A program made the position numbers and the translations under genes. From Procambarus clarkii (taxonomy: Eukaryota; Arthropoda; Malacostraca; Decapoda; Cambaridae), in assembly GCF_040958095.1 (NCBI RefSeq), contig NC_091154.1, positions 45,868,486-45,932,485 on the forward strand: a stretch of 64,000 nt of DNA. Reading direction: 5' to 3'. The notes beneath the pieces were generated by a model that was not told the DNA's origin, made no database searches, and worked only from the letters and a program-made list of their open reading frames with translations. Shown piece by piece: positions 1 to 9,839 of the stretch (within the stretch, counting starts at the first letter, position 1; every line of letters begins with the position of its first letter).

Positions 1-227
1 ATTAAATATGACCTAAAAAAGTAAGATTAATAATTCTAACACGAATTTTCTCCATATTTCTTATGTTTCTTTTCACTGTCGATGGTAATTGAAAAATCAA
101 TTCTCCAAAATTCATTTTTATTTCTAGTTTGACGCGACACTTGAATGCGTTTCGTAATAACTTATTACATTTTCAAAGACTTTAGTTTACACACACACAA
201 CTATAACTTACAAACACTAAACAGAGT
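1..227 (-). mobile_element. Penelope-like element, terminal part (fragment)
   Basis: AT-rich sequence ending at a TTAA (228-231) where a piggyBac-type element begins. I read it as the downstream part of the Penelope-like element whose GIY-YIG fragment lies at 1938-2171, because the same orientation resumes right after the inserted element and the text resembles a decapod Penelope repeat I recognise. On the minus strand it contains GAAACGC followed by a GCGTC about ten bases later, the arrangement seen around stem III of the hammerhead ribozymes of Penelope elements. I do not see the CTGATGA box, so no ribozyme is claimed. It runs off the window start. Confidence 0.45.
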
Positions 228-1795
228 TTAACCCTTAAACTGCGCATGGTGTATATATACGCCCTGAGTAACATGTCCCACGGTGTGCATGGAGTATATA
301 TACGCCATAGGGTGCCAGGCCCGATTCAAATGGCCCGCGGCTACACGGGGTTCACAGAAGCTTCCTCAGGGCTCTTGTAAACAGACGCCATTTTTTAAAC
401 AAATCGTGGGCAATATTCTCAGGTGTAAGAGGCACAGTACTGTTGGAGCAACCAAGGCTGGCGCACGCAGCATGAGCGAACAGCTTTGCTGTTCAGCTTG
501 TGACCACAGCATCGCCGAAAAATGTCAAAATAAATATTAATTGTTATTATTTAGCGATGACAATATTACAGATGACCCCTGATGATATAAATAACCAGGG
601 TTGTGATAATAGCAGGAATGTTGTAATAATTAGCGCTGTGGGAGGAGTGATGCTGAGAGACGGAGAGAGACAGCATCGTTTACTGACTGTGTGGCCACCT
701 GTTATTGTTTGCATTCACCATACCAGGTCAGTGGTTCTCTATGGTGAACACAAATGTAGATACTTATATATAATGTGTGTATTAGTGTAATAACAGCAAA
801 AGGATTATGCTGGGAGGAGCCATATGGGTGACGTAGGTGACGTCGTCTGCACGATTTGTCTAGCTGTTTAGAGGGTGGCCACTATGCTCTTTGGGCGCAC
901 TACAAGCTTAGGTGTAGTTACGGTGCATAAAACATGTAGATACTTATATATAACATGTGTATATAGGGTAATAACACTGCAAACAGTATTGTTGGGGAGA
1001 AAGTTTAGTGCGTGTGACCTTGAATGAGTGAGGGAGCCGCCAGCCGCCATCTGTGTATAGCGACGACTCTTAGTGCCTGAACTAACTATTCAGCTTAGCT
1101 GTACAGTTGTGTGAACAAAATATATACATACTTATATATAACGTCTGTATATAGTGTAATAACACCACAAATGGTATTGTTGGGGGAAGAAAGTTTAGTG
1201 CGTGTGTTGAGGGAGTGGCAGCGAGTGGCTGGCTGGTGTGTGGTGGTAACTCTTCGTTGCTTTTCGACTCTCAATACCAACTTAGTGGTTCGTTATGGTG
1301 ACCAAAACATGCAGATACTTATATATAACCTGTGTATAGAGTGTAAAGCAGCAAAACTATTTGTTTATGTTTTATAAACATAATAATTGAATCACTAATA
1401 TGCACATCATACTTTTGAGTATAGTGATTATTCACCACTTTTATTATATAAATATATTACAATACACACTATTGAATAATATTACTGCAAAAAAACTAAG
1501 AAAAAATCAATCGAAGAAACATTGAAACAATTAGGTAATAATATCTTTGTGGCAACTCCCACCTGTCAGCGCGGGTGACGCTGACGGGTCTGACGACCGC
1601 TCTGTCAACGCCCACTTTTTGCCAGACTTCCTCGGTCAATTGCGCCCAAAATATGTCACCTACGATTTTTTTTATTTTTCCCGTGCTCAGGGGACACAAA
1701 TTAACATGTCTAGAAGACGAAAAAAAAATGAATTTTTTTTTCTTGCGCACAGGGGTGTAAATGTCCCCAGGACCCCTGAGCAGTGTAAGGGTTAA
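228..1795 (-). mobile_element. Non-autonomous piggyBac-type element, complete
   Basis: Bounded by TTAA at 228-231 and 1792-1795, the target site of piggyBac transposons. The ends are CCCTTAAACTGC and, read inward from the right, CCCTTACACTGC. No transposase is encoded. The left end matches the start of the transposase-bearing element at 63122 (AACTGYGCATGG followed by GTATATATACGCC), so that family is a plausible source of the mobilising enzyme. The interior carries repeated blocks with ACTTATATATAA and 'GGTTCGTTATGGTG'-like text, shared with the elements at 4402, 47882 and 60331. It sits inside a Penelope-like element. Short open frames here are not conserved between copies and are not called as genes. 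Confidence 0.8.
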
Positions 1796-2196
1796 ACAGC
1801 TTTGATTTTATACCTGCATTTGGGTGAGGTGATATGTTACAACAGTTTTGGATGAGGTGAAAACAAATTTTCAACACAAGACAAACACGAAACAATGGGT
1901 ATAATATTTTGTAAGTTAAAAGGAAGAATGTAAGTAACTGCAATGGGCCTATATTGGTGCGGAGTCTTGAAGTGGGTAGAATATAGTTGTGCATTAATTG
2001 GCTGTTGATTGCTGGTATCGACTTCTTAATGTGTAGTGCCTCGCAGATATCAAGCCGCCTGCTATCGCTGTATCTATCGATGATTTCCGTGTTTTTTGAT
2101 AAGACTTCTCTGGTGATGGTCTGGTTGTGGGAAGAGATTATATGTTCCTTAATGGAGCCCTGTTGCTTATGCATCGTTAACGATGCATAAGCCATT
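1796..2196 (-). pseudogene. Penelope-like element, GIY-YIG endonuclease C-terminus (fragment)
   Basis: The minus strand from about 2171 to 1938 reads a segment typical of the GIY-YIG endonuclease end of Penelope-like retroelements: GSIKEHIISSHNQ, then NTEIIDRYSDSRRL, then ICEALHIKKSIPAINSQ. In the family this domain nicks the target for reverse transcription. Only the tail survives; the reverse transcriptase is absent. The left boundary is the TTAA of the inserted piggyBac-type element, and the right boundary is a perfect palindrome at 2165-2192, where unrelated repeat sequence begins. The open frame runs past both boundaries by chance. Confidence 0.7.
2165..2192. repeat. Perfect 28-bp palindrome
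   Basis: The half-site GCTTATGCATCGTT is followed directly by its exact reverse complement, with GTTAAC at the centre. It lies on the junction between the Penelope fragment and a Tigger-like repeat fragment. A perfect palindrome of this length without a spacer is unlikely by chance and suggests an inverted duplication at the breakpoint. Confidence 0.9.
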
Positions 2197-2395
2197 CTAT
2201 AGGCCATTGCTCCCCTTGCCTCTCTGAGGGGGCCAGGTTCTGGCCGTGGTCCCCGGTAGGCCCTGAACTCCATACACATGACTGATGCCAAAGTCTGACA
2301 TTAGCATATCAGCCTGGTAAAGCTCCGGGGAGCCTCCGGGTCTCACCCAGAAAATGGCGTTTCATTACATTCAACGCTGGTTTTTTCCAAATTTT
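2197..2395 (-). mobile_element. Fragment of a Tigger-like non-autonomous element
   Basis: The reverse complement of this stretch matches 62680-62860: both carry GTAATGAAACGCCATTTTCTG, a stretch ending in GGAGCTTT/GGAGCTAT..CAGGCTGA, and GGAGCAATGGCCTATAG. At 62545 the same sequence is preceded by a Tigger-type terminal repeat, so this is probably an internal piece of that kind of element. No protein is encoded. Confidence 0.6.
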
Positions 2396-2745
2396 CACTA
2401 TACTGTAACACTTGTCAATGATACAGGTCTATATTTGATGGGATCTTCCCTGCTGCCACTGTTGTAGATTGCTGCTGCCTCTAATATCAACAGGGAATCT
2501 GAAATAGGTAGTACAGTGAATATCAACCTTGTAGTGCAAACATTTGTTCTGTGTTAGCCTTTTTCCACACATCTGCTAGGACTCCTGTTCACGGGGATGC
2601 CTGAAAAAATCTGTTAAGTGGAATGCTGAGCTCAAGTGCACATTCTCTCAAAACCCATGGTGAAACTCCATCTGGACCAAATGCTTTGTTCTTACTTAGC
2701 TCCTTTGGCATTTTTTTCACTTTATATTCAGACACCTCTATGAAA
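2393..2745 (-). pseudogene. CR1 LINE reverse-transcriptase fragment, inverted part
   Basis: Minus-strand sequence close to 12480-12750 of the CR1 element in this window (RT region around the 'PLNYRPVSLTS' motif). It is interrupted at about 2471-2551 by an 80-bp piece that is the reverse complement of 3451-3529. The next CR1 piece (2746-3017) continues downstream in the element but in the opposite orientation. That is the arrangement expected from twin-primed, partly inverted LINE insertion. Confidence 0.75.
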
Positions 2746-3017
2746 TGTGAGAAATCTTTAAAGAATTGGATAAAGAAAGAGATCTAGAAGTGGTTCTAGA
2801 TAAAAAGCTATCACCTGAGGACCACATAAAGAACATTGTGTGAAGAGCCAATGCTACACTTTCTAACTTCAGAATTGCTTTTAAATACATGGATGGCAAA
2901 ATACTAAAGAAATTATTCACAACTATTGTCAGACCAAAACTGGAATATGCAGTGGTTGTATGGTGCCCATATCTTAAGCAGCACATCAACAAACTGGAAA
3001 AGGTGCAGAGACATGCA
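2746..3017 (+). pseudogene. CR1 LINE RT C-terminal fragment
   Basis: Plus-strand CR1 sequence matching 11850-11570 in reverse complement. The frame from 2889 reads MDGKILKKLFTTIVRPKLEY and then WCPYLKQHINKLEKVQRHAT, as in the intact element. At about 3018 it changes without a stop into the C-terminus of a different LINE, so the open frame 2889-3266 is a chimera of two families. Confidence 0.75.
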
Positions 3018-3424
3018 ACTACTGTAATTTACTCGTGGAAAATAGTAGAGGGGCTGGTCCCAAATCTGCACACAGAAATAATATCATTTGAGACCGGAAG
3101 GTATGGCAGCATGTGCAGAATACCCCCGTTGAAGAGCAGAGGTTCAATAGGTACTCTGAGAGAACTCTGTCAACATCAGAGGCCTGATACTGTTCAACAC
3201 GCTTCCACTAAATATAAGAGGCATAACTGGCCGACCCCTCACAATGTTCAAGAGAGAACTCAATAAGCACCTCCAAATGATACCTGATTAACCAGGCTGT
3301 GATTCATACGTCAGGCTGCGAGTAGCCGCATTCAACAGCCTGGTTGACCAATCCAGCAACGAGGAGGCCTGGTCGACGACCGGGCAGCGGGGACGCTAAG
3401 CCCAGAAAACACCTCAAGGTAGCC
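3018..3424 (+). mobile_element. 3' end of a Jockey/CR1-like LINE (same family as 44488-46468)
   Basis: Reads SWKIVEGLVPNLHTEI and CRIPPLKSRGSIGTLRE, which are also present in the LINE at 44513-45343. The non-coding 3' end follows, with the CAGCCTGGTTGACCAATCC and GACGACCGGGCAGCGGGGAC motifs typical of decapod LINE tails. It is truncated at the 5' end and lies in the opposite orientation to the LINE that follows. Confidence 0.75.
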
Positions 3425-3589
3425 TTAAGGCAAGGCTAAAAGTTTTGTGAAGAAATGTTTGCACTGCAAGGTTGATATTCACTATGTCACCTATTTCAAA
3501 CTCCCAGTTGATATTAGAGGCAGCAGCAATACAGTTGCTTTTACAAGTTTCATTGTGTAGCCTAAGGCTTATCTTCATTGTATCTAGAG
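3425..3589 (-). mobile_element. Fragment of a LINE related to the 20557 element
   Basis: The minus strand reads KISLRLHNETCKSN and then ASNINWEFEIGDI, which parallel KLSFRLHTESALGN and LHNINWESEFNNS, between endonuclease and RT, in the LINE at 20557. Part of it (3451-3529) is also present as an inverted copy at 2471-2551. Confidence 0.6.
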
Positions 3590-4397
3590 GCGGTTTACCT
3601 GCTTGATGGGGTTCTGGGAGTTGTTCTACTTCTACTCTACTGGAAGTACTTGAGGAGTACTCTCTACTCCTCAAACTCTGACTTGTGAGAGTTTGGTCCA
3701 CCAGGCTGTTGCTTGGAGCGGCCCACATACCCACCACAGCCAGGTTGGTCCAGCACTCCTTGGAGAAACCTATCTAGTTTCTCTTGAAGATGTCCACGGT
3801 TGTCCCAGCAATATTTCTTATGCTTGCCGGGAGAATGTTGAACAACCGCGGACCACTGATGTTTATACAGTGTTCTCTGTGCCTACGGCACCCCTGCTCT
3901 TCACTGGTTTTATTGTGCATTTTCTTTCGTATCATTCACTCCAGTATGTTATTATTTTACAGTGTAGATTTGGAACCTGGCCCTCTAGTATTTTCCATAT
4001 GTATATTATTTGATATCTCTCTCGTCGACTTTCTAGTGAGTACATTTGGGGGCTTTGAGACGATCCCAATAATTTAGGTGCTTTATCGGGTCTATGTATG
4101 CCGTATATGTTCTCTGTACTCCCTCTATTTCTGCAATCTCTCCTGCTCTGAAGGGTAAAGTGAGTACTGAGCAGTACTCATGATGCGACAACACAAGTGA
4201 TTTGAAGAGCACAACCATTGTGATGGGATCCCTGGATTTGAAAGTTCTCGTAATCCATCATTTTTCTGGCTGACGCAATATTTGCTTGGTTATGCTCCCT
4301 AAACATTAGGTCGTTAGACATCATTATTCCCAAATTCTTTACATGGTGCTTACCTACTATGGGCAAATTTGATTGTGTTATGTACCCTGTATTATGT
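3590..4397 (-). pseudogene. LINE 3' region and RT C-terminus
   Basis: Minus-strand text carries the decapod LINE 3' motifs (CTGGGAGTTGTTCTACTT and GTTGCTTGGAGCGGCCC) followed by degraded coding sequence: KNLGIMMSNDLMFREHNQAN and SARKMM, parallel to KDLGVLMSEDLSFKEHNKVA in the LINE at 44513. It stops at a TTAA where a piggyBac-type element begins. The RT half of a related LINE reappears at 5381 in the same orientation, so both may belong to one interrupted and deleted element. Confidence 0.7.
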
Positions 4398-5380
4398 TTA
4401 ACCCCTTGTGTGGCTCCAGCTATTTAGCATTTGTCACCCACAGGCGCATACAAAAAAATAATTATTTTTCTTTTAAACCTGTTAATTTGTGTTCTCTGAT
4501 CATGGGAAAAATAATAAAAATATCGTAAGTGGCATATATTGCCCGCTATAGGGCGGGAAGTCTGGCAAAAAACAGGCGCTGACTCAGCGTGCGTCCCAAG
4601 CGGTCTGTTGCTCGCCAGCTGTCAGGCAGGAGTGGCCACAAAGAGATAATTACCTAATTATTTCAATGTCTCTGATTGATTTTTCATAGTATTTTTGCTG
4701 TAATATTATTCAATAGTGTGTAGTGTGATATATTTATATAATAAAATGAGTGAATCATCGCTGTACTCAAAAATATAGTGTGCATATTGTTGATTCAATT
4801 ATTATGTTCATCAAACAGTGAACAAATACTTTGTCGATTATTACACTATATACACAGGTTATATATAAATATCTGCATGTTTTGTTCACCATAACGTACC
4901 ATTAAGTCGCTAATATGAGTCAAAAAGCAACGAGGAGTGACCGCCACACACCAGCCAGCCACTCACTCGCCCACATTCTCCTCCCACCATACTGTTTTTG
5001 CTTTTATTCACTATATACAGACGTTACATATAAGTATCTACATTCGTGTTCACCATAACGAACCACTAAGTTGGCATGCTGAGTGGCAGTGGCAACCAGT
5101 GGCAGCCCGCCTCTGGCTGCTACTTCCTCCCTCCCTCACCCACATTCTCCTCCCACAATACTGTTTTTTTTTATTCACTATATACAGATGTTATATGTAA
5201 GTATCTACATGTTTTGTTCACCACAACTGTACAACTAAGTTGATATAGTTAGTTCAGGCACTAAGAGACGTCGCTACACACAGTCAGGTGGCGGCTGCTT
5301 CCTTCACACATTCAAGGTCAGACGCACTAAAGTTTCACCCCAACAATACTGTTTGTGGTGTTATTACCCTATATACAACG
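4398..5380 (+). mobile_element. Non-autonomous piggyBac-type element, 3' truncated
   Basis: Starts at TTAA (4398-4401) with CCCCTTGTGTGGCTCC, almost the same as the terminal text of the piggyBac remnant at 15330. It continues like the complete element at 60331: GGCGCTGACTCAGCGTGCG, CCACAAAGAGATAATTACC, and blocks with TATAAGTATCTACAT and TTCACCATAACGAACCACTA at about 4845, 5020 and 5180. It breaks off near 5380 against LINE sequence with no right-hand TTAA end, so part has been deleted. Confidence 0.75.
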
Positions 5381-6650
5381 TTTTAAACACTTTTATTATG
5401 TGTGATGTTAGTGCAACTGGCCTATAATTTTTTGCCAAGGCTTTACTCCCCCCCTTGTGCAACGGAGCTATATCTGCAGATTTAAGTGCTGCTGGTATGT
5501 CCCCTGTATCCAGGCTCTTTCTCCAAATTACGCTGAGTGCTCTCGCTACTGGTACTTTACATTTCTTTATGAATATTGAATTCCATGAGTCAGGCCCAGG
5601 AGCTGAGTGCATAGGCATATTGTCAATTTCTCTTTCAAAGTTTTCCGAGTTTGTGGTAATATCCGTTATATTATCTGCAGCTTGAATGTCATTCATAAAG
5701 AAGCTGTCTGGGTCATCAACTTTCATGTTGTTTATTGGTGTGCTAAACATAGCCTCATACTGGCGTCTTAGAATTTCACTAATCTCTTTGTTGTCCTCTG
5801 TGTACGTACCTTCATTTGTAATTAACGGTCCAATACTGGTAGAGGTTTTTGATTTTGTTTTGCGTATGTGAAAAAATATTTCGGATTTTTCCTTATCTCT
5901 TGTATAGCTTTCTGTTCCAATTCCATTTCCTCAGACTCATATGATCGCTTCAACGTTTGTTCTATTTCTTCGATCTCCCTGCTTAGGCTTATTTTTTTGC
6001 TTGTGATAGTTGTGTCTGCCGAAGCATTTCCGTTATTTTTTTCCTTCTCCTGTACAGTTGTCTGCGTTCTCTTTCTAGAGTGGTCCTCTTTCTGCCCCTC
6101 CTCACAGGCACGTGCTTCAAGCAGACCTTGTAAGCTTCAGCTGTCAGTTGAGCTATTCCCTGTGTGGGAGTTTTGTCGTTTATGACTGTCTCCCATTGAA
6201 TGGTTGCAAGGTCTACATTTATTTTTTCCCAGTCGATCCTCTTATTGTTAAAATTGAATTGATTGAATATTCCTTCTCGCTTGTTGGGTCTCTTAGACCT
6301 ACTACCATTATTTATGCTAGTTCGCACTTCAATGAGCTTATGGCTGAGTATGAAGTATCTGAGATTGTGATGTCTCTGATTAGTTCATCATTGTTTGTGA
6401 ACTAATGATGAACTAGAAAACAAGTCTAGAAAACTAGAAAACAACAAAAACACACTAGAAAACAAGTCTAGTGTGTTTTCGTTCCTAGTTGGTTCTGTAA
6501 TCTGTTGATTGAGCGAGAATTTGTCACAGAATCTCAAAAGTTCTCTGACCTGTGGTTGGTTATTTCCCGGGTCATTCCTGCTATGAATTGTGTTTGCCAT
6601 TCTCCATCTTAGACTCGGTAAATTGAAATCTCCAAGGAAGATTAACTCTT
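5381..6650 (-). pseudogene. Jockey/CR1-like LINE, endonuclease to RT region (decayed)
   Basis: Three minus-strand pieces in element order. 6640-6480 reads the endonuclease end (LGDFNLPSLRW, then ITEPTRNENTLDL). 6327-5989 is the basic linker rich in Arg and Lys. 5750-5390 is the start of the RT (MHSAPGPDSWNSIFIKKCK, ADIAPLHKGG, KNYRPVALTSHIIKVF). In the family the endonuclease nicks the target and the RT copies the RNA there. The catalytic FADD region is missing, and the frame is broken by a hairpin-rich insertion at 6382-6479 and by other shifts. The closest relative in this window is the LINE at 44513-46340. Confidence 0.75.
6382..6479. repeat. Local inverted and direct repeats inside a LINE
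   Basis: Perfect inverted arms of 11 nt at 6382-6392 / 6404-6414 and 12 nt at 6468-6479 / 6447-6458, plus an 18-nt direct repeat (ACTAGAAAACAAGTCTAG) at 6412 and 6454. They replace the LINE coding sequence just after TRNENTLDL. This fits a local template-switch event rather than a mobile insertion. Confidence 0.8.
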
Positions 6651-6737
6651 TTGCTGGCCTGGCAAGCGACCTGGCACACACTGCAACGAAGGCTGAGCAT
6701 TGGCCGTGAGCGCACAAACCACACTCAAATGTTTATA

Positions 6738-8680
6738 CAGTGTGACCTCACTCGAGGCGAGGCGAGGCCGATTCGTTTCACTGCGGAATTCGTTCTACCC
6801 GTCAGCCCCAGGCTGTCCCTCCCCTTCATGTGAAAATAACAAAGGTCCTACATCCACTATCAACAAAACAAAAAATCACAGAAAATCTATTTATTATGTA
6901 TTTATCATTTTGAACATGGCACATGATAGAACAATCAATTGTAAACAATTCCATATTAAAATCAAAACTATGTGACTGTTATTGGTGGCTGCAAATATGA
7001 TGTAATGGCCAGGATTTCCATAAGCCAACTGTATCAGTCTACATAAATATTCATAAACAATTCATTTATTATGAAGTCTTCATTTTCACTATGGCATTTG
7101 ATAGAACAATCACTTACAAACAATTTGGATTAAAAATTCTACATATATGAGCATTATTGAATCCAAAAAAGCAAAATCACATAATTTTCTCAACAAACTG
7201 AAGAGAGAGGAGGGGTGGTTGGCGGGCCGCCGGTGGTAGGGGAAGGAGGGAGGGTCAGGCCGGCCGCTGGTAGTCAGGTGCGGGAGGGGAGGGGGGGGGG
7301 GTTGTAGCATGTTGGCGGTATAGGAGTGAGGGGGGGAGGGTGGCAGCCAGACTGACAGGCCTTGGGCCAGACCAGGCCTCAGCCAGGCCTCAGGCCAGGC
7401 CTCAGGCCAGACCTCAGACCAGGCCTTGAACCCAGACCTCGACGAAACTCGACCCAATGTTGACTGCATAGAGGCTAGCCGCCTCCTTACCCCTCCCTCC
7501 CCCCCCCCCCCAATACATCCCCTCACCACTGACCCCACACATTATTATGAATTCTTCATTTTGACTACGGAATATGGTAGAGCGATGCAATTACAAGCCA
7601 CTGAAATGGTAAAATTTTCTCTCCTAATTTTGTCAAAAGCAGCAAGTGAGCTAGTATCGAGGCAGGCAAGTGCTGCAGCAGTCAGCAGGCGTCTCTACTC
7701 ACCCTCCTTCTCTGACGCCTTTCCATCCCCTAATACATCCTCTCAACACTGACACCACAATTTATTATAAATTGTTCATTTTGACTATGGAATATGATAG
7801 AGCTTTGTGTTGCAAACAACTGAAATGGTAACATTTTCTCAGCTAATTTGGTGAAAAGCAGACAGTGAGTGAACTATAGGTGGAGCATGGAGGCGCCAGC
7901 CACGTGTTGCCATTTAGATGATAACTCTGGCCAGAGCTCTCCACTGACACAACCTGCCTCCCCTGACACCACTATTACTCCATCTTCCCTGACAACTTCC
8001 CCACTGACACAACCTGCCTCCCCTGACACCACTATTACTCCATCTTCCCTGACAACTTCCCCACTGACACAACCTGCCTCCCCTGACACCACTATTACTC
8101 CATCTTCCCTGACAACTTCCACCACTGACACAACCTGCCTCCCCTGACACCACTATTACTCCATCTTCCCTGACAACTTCCACCACTGACACAACCAGCC
8201 TCCCCTGACACCACTATTACTCCAGCTTCCCTGACAACTTACACCACTGACACAACCTGCCTCCCCTGACACCACTATTACTCCAGCTTCCCTGACAACT
8301 TACACCACTGACAACCTGCCTTCCATGAGAATAACTTACACCACCTGCCCCCCCTAACAATAAACCCTAACTACTGACACCATTTGCCCCCCCTGACAAC
8401 AACTCTCACCAATGACCCTTGATACCATTTTATCATCCTTCAACCATTTATCCCTAGAAACAATGGGTAAGCATAATAAAACACTCTATAACTGTTTACA
8501 CTTTGGCGAATCATAGATGATGACAGCCACCTCCGACGCTCAGTCTCGGTGACTGCTTGGATGAACAATCCTCGCTTAATCAAACATTTGTATGTTCCAC
8601 TGAACATTTAGTACCTAATTCAATTTGTTCGGATCTTCTGGGAATTCGCTAGAACGGGGTTCGTTAGTGAGGATGAACTG
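6738..8680 (-). mobile_element. Non-autonomous Tigger/pogo-type element
   Basis: TA at 6736-6737 and 8681-8682 flank ends CAGTGTGACCTCACTCGAGG and, read inward from the right, CAGTTCATCCTCACTAACGA. The left end matches the autonomous Tigger-type element at 53801 (CAGTGTGTCCTCACTTG, then GGTGAGGCCGATTCGTT). The right ~500 bp matches the untranslated right part of that element (GAAACAATGGGTAAG, AACTGTTTACAC, GATGACAGCC). The transposase is entirely deleted. A ~59-60-bp minisatellite has expanded inside it (about 7925-8335). It inserted next to, or into, LINE-derived sequence. Confidence 0.85.
7925..8335. repeat. ~59-60-bp minisatellite, about 7 units
   Basis: Each unit reads CCACTGACACAACCTGCC, then CCCTGACACCACTATTACTC, then CATCTTCCCTGACAACTTC, with slightly diverged final units. 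A single degenerate unit is present at the equivalent position of the full-length element (57495-57560), so the array grew from an element-internal unit. Open frames across it reflect the repeat period and are not genes. Confidence 0.9.
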
Positions 8681-8934
8681 TACTCTTTTCAGCTTTCTAA
8701 CCACAATTTTCATGCTACGTCATTCATTTTGCTATCAAACTGTTCACAATATATAGGGGCACATTTAAAACCAGTCCCATAATATTCGGACAATAAATGG
8801 GATTTTTAAAAATGCATTAATTGATGATGGCATTACCTTCATCAGGTACTCAGCGTGTTTTGGTTTTATGATGTCGAGACCCTCATCAGGCCGCGAAACC
8901 CCTGATATTATTAGTTGGTTTTTGTTAACCCTTG
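8681..8934. other. Unassigned spacer
   Basis: No coding or repeat identity recognised. It contains the short inverted pair CTTCATCAGGTACTCAGCG and GACCCTCATCAGGCCGCG, not convincing as terminal repeats. Confidence 0.4.
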
Positions 8935-9290
8935 GGCTGCTCTCTTGCGATTTTAGCCTACAACATGTCTTATAAAAGTGTTCATTTGTGTTTTCTGATC
9001 ATGGGAAAAATAGAAAATAATTGTTATATTTTGACCACAATAGGGTGAGGAAGTCTGGCAAACGTGAGGCGTTGACAGAGTAATCATCGGAGGCAGTCAG
9101 CTCCACCCGAGCTGTCAGGCGGTAGTTGCCACAAAAATATTATTACTTAATTATTTCAATGTCTTTGATTTTTTTTTTTTTTTTTTCGAGTAATATTATT
9201 CAATAGTGTGTAGTGTGATATATTTATATAATAAAATGTGATCCATCGCTATACTCAAAAAGTATTGTGAGCATATTAGTGATTCAATTA
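8935..9290 (+). mobile_element. piggyBac-type element end (truncated)
   Basis: TTAA (8935-8938) followed by CCCTTGGGCTGCTCT, then text homologous to 4402-4800 and 60331-60730: TGATCATGGGAAAAATA, GAGCTGTCAGGCGG, ATTATTTCAATGTCTTTGATT, TATTCAATAGTGTGTAGTG. It stops at 9290, where a Tigger-type end is inserted at a TA. Confidence 0.75.
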
Positions 9291-9395
9291 CAGTGCATCC
9301 TCACTCTAACGAACCCTACTCTAAAGCATTCCCGGATAATCCGAACAAATTGCATTTGGCGCTAAATGTTCAGTAGAACATACAAAAATTCATTT
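9291..9395 (+). mobile_element. Tigger-type element end (solo fragment)
   Basis: CAGTGCATCCTCACTCTAAC directly after TA (9289-9290). The following ~100 bp (CCGAACAAATTGCATTTGG, AAATGTTCAGTAGAACATAC) matches the reverse complement of 8580-8680, the right end of the Tigger-type element. No matching second end was found, so it is a fragment. Confidence 0.7.
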
Positions 9396-9795
9396 GTGTT
9401 GTTCCACTGATGGTGATGGCCTAGGCCGGTATGGCAGGGCTGTGAGAGCTGTGTACTGTACACACTCTCCACATCGTTCACTTCAATATCCGTATCACTA
9501 GTATCAGACACCTGTCTTAGGTCTTTTTCCAGATTTGAGTTATCAAAATCCCTGGCATGCTCATCTTCAAGGAATATGCCCTGTATTTCAACATCAGAGA
9601 GTGTTTTCTCAAAAACATGGCCAACTAGAGACTGGGAGCTCAATATGGATACATACAAAATGGTTGCTACCTTGAATATGAGCCTGCCCACAACCGTGGG
9701 AAATGCTGGGAATTTTTTTCAAGCTGGCGAACACCTCAGGGATCCATCTTGTACCCAAGTTTTGAACCCTACAATATACCTACAAGTGCCTTAAC
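9396..9795 (-). pseudogene. piggyBac transposase N-terminal region (fragment)
   Basis: The minus strand from about 9610 to 9470 reads TLSDVEIQGIFLEDEHARDF and then DLRQVSDTSDTDIE, an acidic, Ser/Asp-rich segment. The same segment recurs in degraded form, same orientation, at about 10905-10780 (SLSVGEIQTL, then DLTQRSDASDTA), in a piece that also carries the DESFSGFSDD motif of the piggyBac N-terminus. The downstream CTGGGAATTTTTTTCAA is shared by both copies. It is a detached 5' end without a catalytic core. Confidence 0.5.
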
Positions 9796-9839
9796 CACTG
9801 TGATGCGCCGAGTTTATTGTGACATTCCCCGTGCACATG

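Noticed and set aside
7869..8192. Repetitive TQPASPDTTITPSS frame resembling a mucin-like or antifreeze-like protein
   Set aside because: It lies wholly in a minisatellite of a non-autonomous Tigger-type element, and the opposite strand is open as well.
7925..8335. CRISPR-like array because of regular repeats
   Set aside because: Repeats are directly adjacent with no unique spacers, and the sequence is from a eukaryotic transposon.
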